NCBI RefSeq assembly: GCF_003121295.1
Contig: NZ_PHNC01000031.1
Span: forward strand, 1,180,439-1,244,438
Length of the DNA: 64,000 nucleotides
DNA from: Streptomyces orinoci
Lineage (GTDB): Bacteria > Actinomycetota > Actinomycetes > Streptomycetales > Streptomycetaceae
Direction of reading: 5' to 3'
Shown here: piece by piece, positions 25,047 through 34,405 of the stretch
How the letters are laid out: every line of letters begins with the position of its first letter
How positions within the stretch are numbered: position 1 is the first letter of the stretch
The notes under the pieces: generated by a model
Seen by the model: only the letters and a program-made list of their open reading frames with translations
Databases searched by the model: none
What the model was told of the DNA's origin: nothing
Position numbers and translations under genes: made by a program

Positions 25047-25729
25047 ACCGCACCGGCCATGTCGCGGGCCTTGCCGTCGCGGACCACGACCTCGCGGTCG
25101 GAGTAGGCAGCGACCCGGGCCTCATGGGTGACCAGCACCACGGCGGCGCGGGTGTCCCGGGCCGCGTCGGTCAGCAGCTGCATCACCCGCTCGCCATTGA
25201 GCGAGTCCAGGGCGCCGGTGGGCTCATCGGCGAAGATCACTCGCGGGGTGGTGACCAGCGCCCGGGCCACGGCCACCCGCTGGCCCTGGCCGCCGGAGAC
25301 CTCGCCGGGCCGCTTGCCGCGTATGTCGGCGACCTCCAGCCGTTCCAGCCACTCCAGCGCCCGGCGCTCGGCCTCCTTGCGCTTGAGCCCGGCCAGCCGC
25401 AGCGGCAGGGCAGCGTTCTCCACGCAGGTCAGCTCGGGCACCAGCTGGCCGAACTGGAAGACAAAGCCGAACTCGCCGCGGCGCAGCGCGCTGCGTTCGG
25501 CGTCGGGCATCTCCGACAGCGGGCGGCCGTCGTAGGTGACGGTGCCGGAGTCGGGGCGGATGATGCCGGCCAGGCACTGCAGCAGCGTGGACTTGCCGGA
25601 ACCGGAGGGTCCCATCACCGCGACGACCTCGCCGGCGTGGATGGAGAAGTCGGCGCCGTCCAGAGCGGGAGTGGGCCCGTAGGACTTGTGCAGGCCGGTG
25701 GCGGTCAGCAGGGAGCCGGCGGGTATCAC
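25043..25729 (-). CDS. ABC transporter ATP-binding protein (MacB/LolD type)
   Basis: A 228-residue ATPase for the adjacent permease. Walker A GPSGSGKSTLLQ, Q-loop FQFGQLVPELT, signature VSGGQGQRVAVARAL, Walker B VIFADEPTGALDS and the H-loop VLVTHE are all intact. The start ATG at 25729 overlaps the PadR stop by ATGA and its own stop overlaps the permease start, so translation of all three is coupled. Confidence 0.95.
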   Translation of the reverse strand: MIPAGSLLTATGLHKSYGPTPALDGADFSIHAGEVVAVMGPSGSGKSTLLQCLAGIIRPDSGTVTYDGRPLSEMPDAERSALRRGEFGFVFQFGQLVPELTCVENAALPLRLAGLKRKEAERRALEWLERLEVADIRGKRPGEVSGGQGQRVAVARALVTTPRVIFADEPTGALDSLNGERVMQLLTDAARDTRAAVVLVTHEARVAAYSDREVVVRDGKARDMAGAV

Positions 25730-26250
25730 CGCGTCACCTCCTTGGCCAGTGCGCCCAGCCGGGCGGCGGTCAGCTCCAGCCAGCGCAGGTCGGCTTCCAG
25801 GTGGAACAGGGCGTGATCGCAGATCAGCTGATCGGCCAGGTCGCCGGTGCGCTTGCGCTGGGTGAGTTCGCGCATCAGCCGCAGGTGCTCGGAGCGCTGG
25901 ACGTCCAGCAGGGTGCCCGCGTCCCGGCCGGTCATCAGGGCGAGGACGACCTTGGTGTAGAGGGTGGACTGGAGGTAGGGCTCGGGCTTCTCGGGCTGGG
26001 CCAGCCAGTGGCCGACATCGGTGACCCCGGCATCGGTGATGGCGTAGCGCTTGCGGTCGGGGCCGCCGCCCTGCTCTATGCCGTCCACTTCGACCAGGCC
26101 GTTCTTCAGCAGCCGGGACATGGTCGAGTAGACCTGGCCGTAGTGCAGGGGGCGGTCGTGGCCGAAGCGCTCGTCAAAGGCCCGCTTGAGGTCGTAGCCG
26201 TGGCGCGGGCCGGATTCGAGGAGGGCGAGCAGGGTGTGTCCGATTGACAT
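25726..26250 (-). CDS. PadR-family transcriptional regulator
   Basis: A 174-residue repressor, first gene of the exporter operon. A winged HTH (about residues 1-85; HTLLALLESGPRHGYDLKRAFDE, then YSTMSRLLKNGLVEVDG) is followed by the helical PadR C-terminal dimerisation domain. The ATG at 26250 lies just downstream of an AT-rich palindromic region that is its likely operator. PadR proteins usually repress the exporter they sit beside until its substrate binds. Confidence 0.93.
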   Translation of the reverse strand: MSIGHTLLALLESGPRHGYDLKRAFDERFGHDRPLHYGQVYSTMSRLLKNGLVEVDGIEQGGGPDRKRYAITDAGVTDVGHWLAQPEKPEPYLQSTLYTKVVLALMTGRDAGTLLDVQRSEHLRLMRELTQRKRTGDLADQLICDHALFHLEADLRWLELTAARLGALAKEVTR

Positions 26251-26258
26251 GCGGGCGA

Positions 26259-26290
26259 CTATACATGGGGGGTATACGCGGGGTGTATAG
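26259..26290. promoter_or_regulatory. Candidate PadR operator/promoter
   Basis: CTATAC (26259), GTATAC (26272) and GTGTATAG (26283-26290) form nested inverted repeats in an unusually AT-rich pocket 9-40 bp upstream of padR. The outer arms CTATAC and GTGTATAG resemble PadR sites and overlap where a -10 box would lie. Confidence 0.6.
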
Positions 26291-26375
26291 CTGGGTATGG
26301 CTTCCCCCGCCGCCGCCCGGGGTGGGGGTGGTTTGGCTTTGGGTGGCGGCCGTGCGGCGTGCGGGGTTTTGTTTT

Positions 26376-26523
26376 GGGTGCGGGTTGTTTTGGGCTGGTC
26401 GCGCAGTTCCCCGCGCCCCGAAGGGGCGCCTGCGGCGCGTCGAAGGGCGGGGCGGGGCGAGTGGTTCGGGTGCGGGCTGCTTGTGGCTGCTCGCGCAGTT
26501 CCCCGCGCCCCTGATGGGGCGCC
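26376..26523. repeat. Two copies of a 55-bp intergenic repeat
   Basis: 26376-26430 and 26468-26523 share GGGTGCGGG, then TCGCGCAGTTCCCCGCGCCC and end in GGGGCGCC. Each can fold by pairing GCGCCCC with GGGGCGC. The gap between padR and the ribbon-helix-helix gene (235 bp) has no gene. A degenerate third copy lies near 35956-36050. Confidence 0.7.
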
Positions 26524-26524
26524 G

Positions 26525-26752
26525 TTACTCGGCCCGCGGTGGGCGGCCCCGGCCGCGCATGGTGCGTACCCCGCTGGGCAGCCGCCCGGCCTCGGCCAGC
26601 GCCTTGCGCAGCAGGAACTCGATCTGGGCGTTGGTGCTGCGCAGTTCCTCGCCCGCCCAGCGGGCCAGCGCGTCATGCACCAGTGGGTCCAGCCGCAGCA
26701 GCACCTGCTTGCGCTGCCGCGGCCGGTTGTCTCCGGGGAGGTCGTCGGTCAC
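26525..26752 (-). CDS. Small ribbon-helix-helix/Arc-like protein coupled to an SPFH gene
   Basis: A 75-residue basic protein. VLLRLDPLVHDALARWAGEELRSTNAQIEFLLRKALAE is a typical Arc/CopG-like ribbon-helix-helix, followed by an Arg/Pro-rich tail. The GTG at 26752 overlaps the SPFH stop (GTGA), so it is translated with the membrane protein. It could repress its own operon or tether DNA; neither is shown. The pairing of an SPFH protein with an Arc-like protein appears to be conserved in streptomycetes from memory. Confidence 0.82.
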   Translation of the reverse strand: MTDDLPGDNRPRQRKQVLLRLDPLVHDALARWAGEELRSTNAQIEFLLRKALAEAGRLPSGVRTMRGRGRPPRAE

Positions 26753-27675
26753 TGGTACAGGGTGCCGGTGTTGAGGACGGGCTGGGCGGCCCGGTCGCCG
26801 CACAGCACCACCATCAGGTTGCTGATCATGGCCGCCTTGCGCTCCTCGTCCAGTTCCACGATGCCCTGCTCGCTGATCCGGGCCAGGGCCTGCTCGACCA
26901 TGCCCACCGCGCCCTCGACGATCAGCTGCCGGGCGGCCACCACGGCGCCCGCCTGCTGCCGCTGGAGCATGGCCGAGGCGATCTCCGGGGCGTAGGCGAG
27001 GTGGGTGAAGCGGCACTCGACGATCCGTACTCCGGCGGCCCGGACCCGTACGGCCAGCTCGGCGGCCAGCTTCTCGGTGATCTCCTCGGCGTTCCCGCGC
27101 AGCGAGAGGCTGCCGTCCTCGTGCCCGTCATAGGGGTACTCGATGGCGATATGCCGCACCGCCGTCTCGGTCTGGATGCCGACGAACTGCTCGAAGTCGT
27201 CCACCTCGAACAGCGCCTGTGCGGTGTCCGCGACCTGCCAGACCACCACCGCGGCCAGCTCGATGGGGTTGCCGTAGGCGTCGTTGACCTTCAGTACGGG
27301 CGTCTCATGGTTGCGCACCCGGGTGGAGATCCGGCGCCGGCTGGTGAAGGGGTTGACCCAGCGCAGGCCCTCGGTGCGGATGGTGCCGCGGTAGCGGCCG
27401 AAGAGCTGGACCACCCGGGCCTCGCCGGGGGCGATGGTGTTCAGCCCGCGCATGGCTATGAAGGAGGCGATGATCAGCACCACACCGCAGATGACCACCG
27501 CGGCGGCGGGACCGTGATGTCCGGCACTGCCGAGCGCCGCGCCGCCGACGATGGTGCCGATCCCCAGCAGCAGTCCGACCAGGCCCAGCAACAGGGCCAG
27601 TCCGCCGCCGATGTCCTTGGCCGGGATCTCCCGGGTTTCGGGCCTGACCGCCTGCTCAGCGGTTGTTTCGGACAT
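26749..27675 (-). CDS. SPFH/Band 7 (stomatin-prohibitin-like) membrane protein
   Basis: A 308-residue protein. Two adjacent membrane segments (about 20-45 and 55-75) precede the SPFH domain (about 80-260; TIAPGEARVVQLFGRYRGTIRTEG, then RRRISTRVRNHETPVLKVND) and a helical C-terminus. Family members form ring-like scaffolds in membrane microdomains and control proteases or transporters. The ATG at 27675 follows GGGGGGA; a longer frame upstream adds 10 residues without a site. It is divergent from the penicillin-binding protein gene, so a wall or membrane role is plausible. Confidence 0.92.
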   Translation of the reverse strand: MSETTAEQAVRPETREIPAKDIGGGLALLLGLVGLLLGIGTIVGGAALGSAGHHGPAAAVVICGVVLIIASFIAMRGLNTIAPGEARVVQLFGRYRGTIRTEGLRWVNPFTSRRRISTRVRNHETPVLKVNDAYGNPIELAAVVVWQVADTAQALFEVDDFEQFVGIQTETAVRHIAIEYPYDGHEDGSLSLRGNAEEITEKLAAELAVRVRAAGVRIVECRFTHLAYAPEIASAMLQRQQAGAVVAARQLIVEGAVGMVEQALARISEQGIVELDEERKAAMISNLMVVLCGDRAAQPVLNTGTLYQ

Positions 27676-27881
27676 GACGGGTCCCCCCTTGGCGATGTCT
27701 AGCAAAGTGATAGCACATTATCGCCCTGTACGGTTTCCCGCATCGCGCCGTACCCGGGCCCGCCCCCCGGGGTGCTGTATGTCACGTTTGGCAAACGCTT
27801 GATCGATGGGCCTTTCGTGACTGTTGCGGTGTTAGCTTCGTGAGCTGGTTCGGGGGCGGACAGACTGGAGCTACGGGAGAG

Positions 27882-30176
27882 ATGGGTCGAGCGGAAGCAC
27901 GACGGGCGCAGAAGGGCCGCGGCGCCCGCAGCGCAAGGGGTAAGAAGCCGAAGAAGACCGGCATACGCCGCTTCTTTACCTGGAAGAAGCTGCTCGCCTA
28001 CTTCTTCGGCCTGATCCTGCTGGGGATGGGTGCCTTCGCGGCGCTGTACTTCTCTGTTGACGTACCCGCCAGCGGGAACAGCGCGGCGGTGGCACAGAGC
28101 AACGTCTACCGGTTGCCCAACGGCAAGGTCCTCGCACGGTCCGGCAAGTTCAACCGCGAGGAGGTGGCCTACGCGAAGATCCCGGCGAACATCAAGGACT
28201 CGGTGGTCGCCGCGGAGAACAAGAACTTCTGGACCGACCCCGGCATCGACTTCATGGGCACCAGCCGAGGCATTCTCTACACACTGATGGGCAAGGGCAC
28301 CCAGGGTGGTTCCACCATCACCCAGCAGTATGTGAAGAACTACTACCTGGACCAGCGGCAGACCGTTCAGCGCAAGGTCAAAGAGCTGATCATTTCGCTG
28401 AAGCTGCAGCAGACCAAGTCCAAGGAAGACATCCTCGCCGGGTACCTGAACACCAGCTTCTTCGGCCGCAACTCCTACGGCATCCAGGCGGCCTCGCACG
28501 CCTACTTCAACAAGGAGCTCGACAAGCTCAGCATCGAGGAGTCCGCCTACCTCGCCGCACTGCTGCAGTCCCCGAGCTCGTACGACGTGGTGGTGGGCAG
28601 CCCGGCCGGCAAGGCGGCGGCCATCGCCCGCTGGAACTATGTGCTGGACAAGCTGGTCGAGATGCACAAGATCCCGGCCGACAAGCGCAAGACCATGCAG
28701 TTCCCCAAGGTCATCTACCCCAAGGCCGACCCCGGCCTGGATGGCCAGAAGGGCTACATAGTCGCCATGGCCCGAGACCAGGCCAGCCAGATCCTCAAGG
28801 CCCAGGGGCGCGACCTGGCCGCCGGTGGCTACACCATCACGGTCACCATCGACGACAAGAAGCAGAAGGCGCTGGAGAACGCGGTCAAGGCCCAGATGAC
28901 CGACCAGCTGGAGCCCAAGACCCGCAAGGCCGACCGCAATGTGCAGGCCGGTGCCGTCTCGGTGGACCCCAGAAGCGGGCAGATCGCGGCGATCTACGGC
29001 GGCCCGGGAGAGACCGGGCCGACGCCGCACTGGATCAGCAACGCCACCCGCTCCGACTTCCAGCCCGGTTCGACCTTCAAGCCGCTGATCTACACCGCGG
29101 CGTTGAAGAACGGGTCCAAGACCCAGACCGGCCAGCCGATCAACGCCAACACCATCTACGACGGCACCAACCAGCGGCCGGTGGTCAACTCCAGCGGTGA
29201 GAAGGTCGGTTACGCCCCGGAGAACGAGAACCACATCAACTACGGTCCGGTGACCGTGCAGTCGGCGATGAACCAGTCGATCAACTCGGTCTTCGCGCAG
29301 ATGGCGCAGGACGTCGGCCTGCATGACGTCAAGACGCTGGCCGGCGACATGGGCATGAACACCAAGGACCCGGACTTCGTGGAGAAGCCCGCCATGGCGC
29401 TGGGTTCCATGGGTGCCAGCCCGCTGGAGATGGCCGGGGTCTACGCCACGCTGGACGCTCATGGCAAGAAGGTCTCCCCGACCATCATCAAGTCGATCAA
29501 CTGGAAGGGCACGGATGTAGACCTGCCCAAGGCGGTCGGCAGCAGCGAGCCCATCGACCGCAACACCGCCGACGGTGTCACCTCCCTCCTCCAGGGCGTG
29601 GTCAACGACGAAGAGGGCACCGGTAACGTGGTCAAGAGCGACCGCTACCAGGTGGCCGGTAAGACCGGTACCTCGGAGGAGGACCGCTCGGCCTGGTTCA
29701 CCGGCTACACCCCGGACCTGGTGACCTCGGTCGGCCTGTTCGGTGAGTCCCCGGAGGGCAAGCACGTCTCGCTCTACGGCGTCGGCAGCGACGATCCCAC
29801 CAAGCGTGTCAACGGTGGTGGCATGCCCGCCAAGATCTGGGACGCGTACACCTCGGCGGCGCTCGGCGACGACGCCACGCCCAAGTTCGACTTGGAGACC
29901 GAGGACGGGCCCGCCACGGCGACGCCCCCGCCGCCCACGGCCACCGCGCCGCCGAGCCACGTGGCGACCACGCCGCCGGCCTCCCACTCGCCGTCGCCGA
30001 CGCACACCCAGCCGTCGGTGCCGCCGACCAACACCCACACCGCGTCGCCGTCGCACACTCCGCCGTCCCACCGGCCGTTGCCGACGCCGACGGATCCCAC
30101 GGGAATCATCCAGGGCAATGACAACGGTGGCCCGGGCGGTGATCCGGGCACCAACAGCTTCTCCAGTAGGCAGTAG
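27882..30176 (+). CDS. Class A penicillin-binding protein (transglycosylase/transpeptidase)
   Basis: A 764-residue bifunctional peptidoglycan synthase. A basic cytoplasmic start is followed by one membrane anchor (about residues 37-58), a GT51 transglycosylase domain with catalytic Glu near 112 (VVAAENKNFW) and GGSTITQQYVKN, then a transpeptidase with SxxK (GSTFKPL), SxN (QSINSV) and KTG (AGKTGTSEE). The last 90 residues are a Pro/Thr/Ser/His-rich tail, typical of actinobacterial PBPs and probably wall-spanning. The ATG at 27882 is preferred for its GGAG and typical MGRAEARR start; a GTG at 27840 is possible. A perfect hairpin terminator follows. Confidence 0.94.
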   Translation: MGRAEARRAQKGRGARSARGKKPKKTGIRRFFTWKKLLAYFFGLILLGMGAFAALYFSVDVPASGNSAAVAQSNVYRLPNGKVLARSGKFNREEVAYAKIPANIKDSVVAAENKNFWTDPGIDFMGTSRGILYTLMGKGTQGGSTITQQYVKNYYLDQRQTVQRKVKELIISLKLQQTKSKEDILAGYLNTSFFGRNSYGIQAASHAYFNKELDKLSIEESAYLAALLQSPSSYDVVVGSPAGKAAAIARWNYVLDKLVEMHKIPADKRKTMQFPKVIYPKADPGLDGQKGYIVAMARDQASQILKAQGRDLAAGGYTITVTIDDKKQKALENAVKAQMTDQLEPKTRKADRNVQAGAVSVDPRSGQIAAIYGGPGETGPTPHWISNATRSDFQPGSTFKPLIYTAALKNGSKTQTGQPINANTIYDGTNQRPVVNSSGEKVGYAPENENHINYGPVTVQSAMNQSINSVFAQMAQDVGLHDVKTLAGDMGMNTKDPDFVEKPAMALGSMGASPLEMAGVYATLDAHGKKVSPTIIKSINWKGTDVDLPKAVGSSEPIDRNTADGVTSLLQGVVNDEEGTGNVVKSDRYQVAGKTGTSEEDRSAWFTGYTPDLVTSVGLFGESPEGKHVSLYGVGSDDPTKRVNGGGMPAKIWDAYTSAALGDDATPKFDLETEDGPATATPPPPTATAPPSHVATTPPASHSPSPTHTQPSVPPTNTHTASPSHTPPSHRPLPTPTDPTGIIQGNDNGGPGGDPGTNSFSSRQ

Positions 30177-30184
30177 CGCGGCGC

Positions 30185-30217
30185 GGCCGCCGTCCCCCAC
30201 AGCGGGGGACGGCGGCC
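30185..30217. terminator. Terminator between PBP and catalase genes
   Basis: Perfect 14-bp arms (30185-30198 and 30204-30217) around a 5-nt loop, 9 nt after the PBP stop and 11 nt before the convergent catalase stop. No long U-tract, as is common in high-GC hosts. Confidence 0.85.
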
Positions 30218-30227
30218 GTCGTCGTTC

Positions 30228-31691
30228 TCAGCCTCCGTTGACCTGGGTGGCGATCCGGTCGCCCAGCGCCTTGTCGATATTGCGCCAGTACTGAAGCGCC
30301 CGTTCCAGTACCGGACGGCTCACGCCGTTGCGCAGGTGGCCGGAGACGTTGGACGCCAGCCGCTCCCGCGCCGCGTCGTCCAGTACCGAGCGGACCATGG
30401 TTCCCGCTTGCCCCCAGTCGTCATCGTCGCGGTGGAGCTTGTACGCCTCGCGGACCATCTCGCCGGAGGCCTCCCAGCCGGCGATTTCGCCGAAGCGGGT
30501 GGTGTCGGCGGCCGGGCCGCCATAGGAGTTGGGGGCGTACGGGCGGGCGGTGCGCGGGATGTCGTAGCGCATCGGGCCGTCCTTGGCGTATGAGTTGACC
30601 GGCGAGTGCGCCCGGTTGGGCGGCAGCTGGGCGTAGTTGGGGCCGATGCGGTAGCGGTGGCTGTCGGGGTACGAGAAGAGGCGGCCCAGGAGCATCTTGT
30701 CGGGGGAGGGGCCGATGCCGGGCACCAGGTTGGAGGGCTCGAAGGCGGACTGCTCGATATGGACGAAGAAGTCCTCCGGGTTGCGGTCCAGGGTCATCCG
30801 GCCGACCTTGATCAGCGGGTAGTCGCCATGCGGCCAGACCTTGGTGAGGTCAAAGGGGTTGAAGCGGTAGTCGGCCGCGTCCTCGAAGGGCATCAGCTGG
30901 ACGTGCAGGGTCCAGGACGGGGCGTTGCCGCCCTTGATGGCCGTGAAGAGGTCCCTGCGGTGCAGGTCGGGGTCCTCACCGGCCAGCTGGTCGGCCTCGG
31001 CCTGGGTGAGGAACTCGATGCCCTGGTCGGTCTTGAAGTGGTACTTGACCCAGTGCTTCTCACCGGCGGCGTTGACCCACAGATAGGTGTGTGAGCCATA
31101 ACCGTTCATATGGCGCCAGGTCCTGGGGATGCCGCGGTCGCCCATCAGCCAGGTGACCATGTGCGCGGACTCCGGGGAGAGGGTCCAGAAGTCCCACTGC
31201 ATATCGTTGTCGCGCAGGCCGTTGTCCGGGCGGCGCTTCTGGGAGCGGATGAAGTCCTGGAACTTCTGCGGGTCGCGGACGAAGAAGACCGGGGTGTTGT
31301 TGCCCACCAGGTCGTAATTGCCCTGTTCGGTGTAGAACTTGACGGCGAAGCCACGGGGGTCGCGCCAGGTGTCGGGGGAGCCCTGTTCACCGGCCACGGT
31401 GGAGAAGCGGGCCAGGACCTCGGTGTGCTTGCCCGGCTGGAAGAGGGCGGCCTTGGTGAACTGGCTGACGTCATTGGTCACCTGGAAGCTGCCATAGGCG
31501 CCGCCGCCCTTGGCGTGGACCACCCGCTCGGGGACCCGTTCCCGGTTGAACTGGGCCATTTTCTCGATCAGATAGTGGTCCTGGAGCAGGATGGGGCCGG
31601 AGTCGCCGATGGTGAGCGAGTGTTCATCGCTTTCCACCGGAATGCCCACATTGTTGGTGGTGTAGCGGTCGTTCTGGGCCGAGCCGGTCAT
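30228..31691 (-). CDS. Heme catalase (monofunctional, clade 3-like)
   Basis: A 487-residue catalase. The catalytic His is in RVVHAKGGGAYG, the distal Asn in VGNNTPVFFVRD, and the heme-ligand Tyr in LLGRLFSYPDSHRYRIGPNY. Size is that of small-subunit catalases. The ATG at 31691 follows GGGAGGCG. It complements AhpCD/OxyR 10 kb away in peroxide defence; no OxyR- or CatR-like site was recognised upstream. Confidence 0.96.
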   Translation of the reverse strand: MTGSAQNDRYTTNNVGIPVESDEHSLTIGDSGPILLQDHYLIEKMAQFNRERVPERVVHAKGGGAYGSFQVTNDVSQFTKAALFQPGKHTEVLARFSTVAGEQGSPDTWRDPRGFAVKFYTEQGNYDLVGNNTPVFFVRDPQKFQDFIRSQKRRPDNGLRDNDMQWDFWTLSPESAHMVTWLMGDRGIPRTWRHMNGYGSHTYLWVNAAGEKHWVKYHFKTDQGIEFLTQAEADQLAGEDPDLHRRDLFTAIKGGNAPSWTLHVQLMPFEDAADYRFNPFDLTKVWPHGDYPLIKVGRMTLDRNPEDFFVHIEQSAFEPSNLVPGIGPSPDKMLLGRLFSYPDSHRYRIGPNYAQLPPNRAHSPVNSYAKDGPMRYDIPRTARPYAPNSYGGPAADTTRFGEIAGWEASGEMVREAYKLHRDDDDWGQAGTMVRSVLDDAARERLASNVSGHLRNGVSRPVLERALQYWRNIDKALGDRIATQVNGG

Positions 31692-31794
31692 GGGACGCCT
31701 CCCGGAACGCGGTGAGAACGCTTGAGAGTGAGGACGTCTGCCGCCCTCCGCTCCGGCCCAGTGAACTCCCGCTGACAGCCCGTCGGCAACACCG

Positions 31795-34350
31795 CTAATG
31801 CGTCGGCGTGGGCAGGCCCAGTTCGAACCACACCACCTTTCCGGTGCTCAGCCGGGTGGCCCCCCAGCGCCGGGCCAGCTTGTTGACCAGGTAGAGGCCG
31901 CGGCCGCCCTCGTCCGAGGGGCGGGCCTGGCGCAGCCTGGGCAACTGCGGTACGTCGTCGCCTACTTCGCAGCGCAGGACATCGGTACGCAACAGCCGTA
32001 GCGTGATGGGACGTTCGGCATACCGCACCGCATTGGTGATCACCTCGCTGACCAGCAGCTCCACCGCGTCGGTGAGGTCCAGCAGGTCCCAGCGGGCCAG
32101 CGCCCGGCGGGCCAGGCGGCGGGCCTGTCCGGCGGTCTGCGGGCGCGGGTCCAGGAACCAGTAGGCGACATCGCTGGGGGCTATGCCCTCGAAGCGGGCG
32201 GCCAGCAGTGCGATGTCATCGTCCCGGTCGCCGGGGCCGAGCATGCCCAGCACCTCGTCACAAAGTGGCTCCAGTGGCGGCGGGTTGGGGCTGGTGAGCC
32301 GGGCGGTGTCGGTGAGGCGTTCACGGAGTTGCTCTATCCCCGTCCATACATCGCGGATACGGGACTCCACCAGGCCATCGGTGTAGAGGAGCAGGGTTGC
32401 GCCGGCCGGGGCGTCCAGTTCCACCGCCTCGAAGTCCACTCCGCCCACGCCGATGGGGGCGCCCGGCGGCACCCGCAGCACCTCGGCCCGGCCGCTGCGG
32501 TGCAGCATGATCGGCGGCGGATGACCGGCGTTGGCGACCACGATCCGGTGCGAGACCGGGTCGTAGACCGCGTAGAGGCAGGTGGCCATCCGGTCCGAAC
32601 CCAGGCGCTGGGCCTGCTCGTCGAGGTGGTGCAGCACCTCGGCGGGTGGCAGGTCCAGCCCGGCCAGGGTCTGCGCGGTGGTGCGCAGCTGGCCCATGAT
32701 GGCGGCGGAGGTCATGGAGTGGCCCATCACATCGCCGACCACCAGGGCTATGCGGTTGCCGGGCAGCGGGATGGCGTCGTACCAGTCGCCGCCCACCCGG
32801 GCCGTCTCGGCGGCCGGGAGGTAGCGGCTGGCCAGCCGGACGCCGGTGGGCTGGGGCAGCGAGTCGGGGAGCATGGTGCGCTGGAGCTCGTCGGCGATAT
32901 AGACCTCGCGGCCGTAGAGCACCGCCTTGTCCACGCCCAGCGCGGTATGGGTGGCCAGCTGGGCGGCCACCAGCAGGTCGTCGCCCTCGAAGGCGGGCCG
33001 GTCCGGGCGGCGGATGAAGACCGCCGCGCCGATCACCCGGCGGCGGCCGCGCAGCGGGGCCAGGATGGTGCGCTGTCTGTCCGGTATGTGCCGTCCGGCG
33101 CCGAGCAGTTCGGGAAGGGCCGCCCGCGCGGCGGGGGAGTCACCGAAGACCGGGCGCACCCCGCGCAGCACTTCCGCGAGCGGCCCGCCTATCCGGACCT
33201 CGCAGCGTTCGGCGGCCTCCTCGGCCAGTTCCAGGCCCAGCGCGGCGTCCTCGGGCGGCGGGCTGCCTTCCAGCGGGCCGGGGAACCCGGCGGTCTCCAG
33301 GCCGCGGGCGTACTCCGGCAGCCGGTCGGTGCGGCGCAGCCGCAGCACCACCGGCCCCACCGGGCGCTCGTCGCCCACCGGCAGCGGGTCGCGCAGATAG
33401 ACCAGGATGGCGTCGGCGAAGGTGGGCACGGTGGCCCGGCACAGGCCCAGCACGATCTCGTCCAGGTCGATGCCGCGGGCGATCCGGCGGGTGGCGGCGC
33501 CGACGAAGCGCAGGCGTTCGCCACCGGGGACGCTGGGCGCTCTTCCCGGGCCGTGCGGCCCATGACCGTCGATGCCGCCGCGGTCCGCGCCGTCTGCGCC
33601 GTCTGCGCCATCCGCGCCGTCGGTGCGGTCGGTGCCGTGATGGGCGGGGCCGTGAGCGTCTTCGGCGGAGGGAGCGCCGGCCCCGGAGAGAGCGTTGGCG
33701 TCCGAGGGGGCGTTGGTGCCGGAGGGAGTGCCGGTGCCGGAGGGGGCGTCGGCGGCCCCGGACTGGGGCGGGTCCCCGGGGTTGGGCGCGGCCCCCGCGT
33801 TGGGTACGGCCTCGGCGCGGGGCGCACCTCCGGCGTTGGGCGCACCTCCGGCGTTGGACGCGCCCCCGGCGCGGGGCGCGCTCTCCGTGGATGCCGTGGC
33901 CGTGGAGCGGGACTTCGCCGCCGTCCGGGGCGCGTCCGCGGGGGACTGCCGGGTGCCCGGCGCTGTGGGGCCGGGGCCGTCCTTGGCACCGCGGGTGCCA
34001 TAGCGGCTGGTGCCGTGCGGGCGCGGGCCCTCGTCCCGTGCGTCGGGCGCGGAGCCGGCCGCGGGCTCGCCCGCGGGGGTCCGGGCGGCGCCCGGAACGT
34101 CATCGGGAACCCGGTCGCGCTCGGCGGGGTCCGCGGCGCCGGGTACGGGGGCGTGCCCGGGGCCGTTCACCACCGGCTGAGGGGCGCAGGCGCCCTCCCG
34201 GGGGCGCGCGGTCTGGTCGCCGGGACGGGGGTCGGGGCCGGCCGCCCCCAGGGGGTCGGTGCCGGGGGTACGGCGCTGCGCGGGCGTGCCCGGCGTCCGC
34301 CGGACACCGGCGGCGGGCCGCCCCCCATGGGCGTTGGGATGCTCCGTCAC
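31795..34350 (-). CDS. SpoIIE-type phosphatase with GAF and HATPase domains
   Basis: An 851-residue regulator of the PP2C/SpoIIE class common in Streptomyces, which dephosphorylates anti-anti-sigma factors and carries its own anti-sigma-type kinase. Residues 1-280 are low complexity (Pro/Ala/Gly/Thr, with NAGGAP and DGADGAD runs). A GAF domain (about 300-460) is followed by SpoIIE/PP2C (about 475-700; AETARVGGDWYDAIPLPGNR, LVVGDVMGHS, LYTDGLVESR) and a HATPase (about 715-845; VSEVITNAVRYAE, DEGGRGLYLVNKLARRWG). The GTG at 34350 is a tentative start because no strong ribosome site exists; the N-terminal region may be shorter. Confidence 0.9.
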   Translation of the reverse strand: MTEHPNAHGGRPAAGVRRTPGTPAQRRTPGTDPLGAAGPDPRPGDQTARPREGACAPQPVVNGPGHAPVPGAADPAERDRVPDDVPGAARTPAGEPAAGSAPDARDEGPRPHGTSRYGTRGAKDGPGPTAPGTRQSPADAPRTAAKSRSTATASTESAPRAGGASNAGGAPNAGGAPRAEAVPNAGAAPNPGDPPQSGAADAPSGTGTPSGTNAPSDANALSGAGAPSAEDAHGPAHHGTDRTDGADGADGADGADRGGIDGHGPHGPGRAPSVPGGERLRFVGAATRRIARGIDLDEIVLGLCRATVPTFADAILVYLRDPLPVGDERPVGPVVLRLRRTDRLPEYARGLETAGFPGPLEGSPPPEDAALGLELAEEAAERCEVRIGGPLAEVLRGVRPVFGDSPAARAALPELLGAGRHIPDRQRTILAPLRGRRRVIGAAVFIRRPDRPAFEGDDLLVAAQLATHTALGVDKAVLYGREVYIADELQRTMLPDSLPQPTGVRLASRYLPAAETARVGGDWYDAIPLPGNRIALVVGDVMGHSMTSAAIMGQLRTTAQTLAGLDLPPAEVLHHLDEQAQRLGSDRMATCLYAVYDPVSHRIVVANAGHPPPIMLHRSGRAEVLRVPPGAPIGVGGVDFEAVELDAPAGATLLLYTDGLVESRIRDVWTGIEQLRERLTDTARLTSPNPPPLEPLCDEVLGMLGPGDRDDDIALLAARFEGIAPSDVAYWFLDPRPQTAGQARRLARRALARWDLLDLTDAVELLVSEVITNAVRYAERPITLRLLRTDVLRCEVGDDVPQLPRLRQARPSDEGGRGLYLVNKLARRWGATRLSTGKVVWFELGLPTPTH

Positions 34351-34405
34351 GCGTGGAATTCCATCCGTCGGGGCTCTGAGGCCCGGTCGCACAGGGCGCG
34401 CCGCG

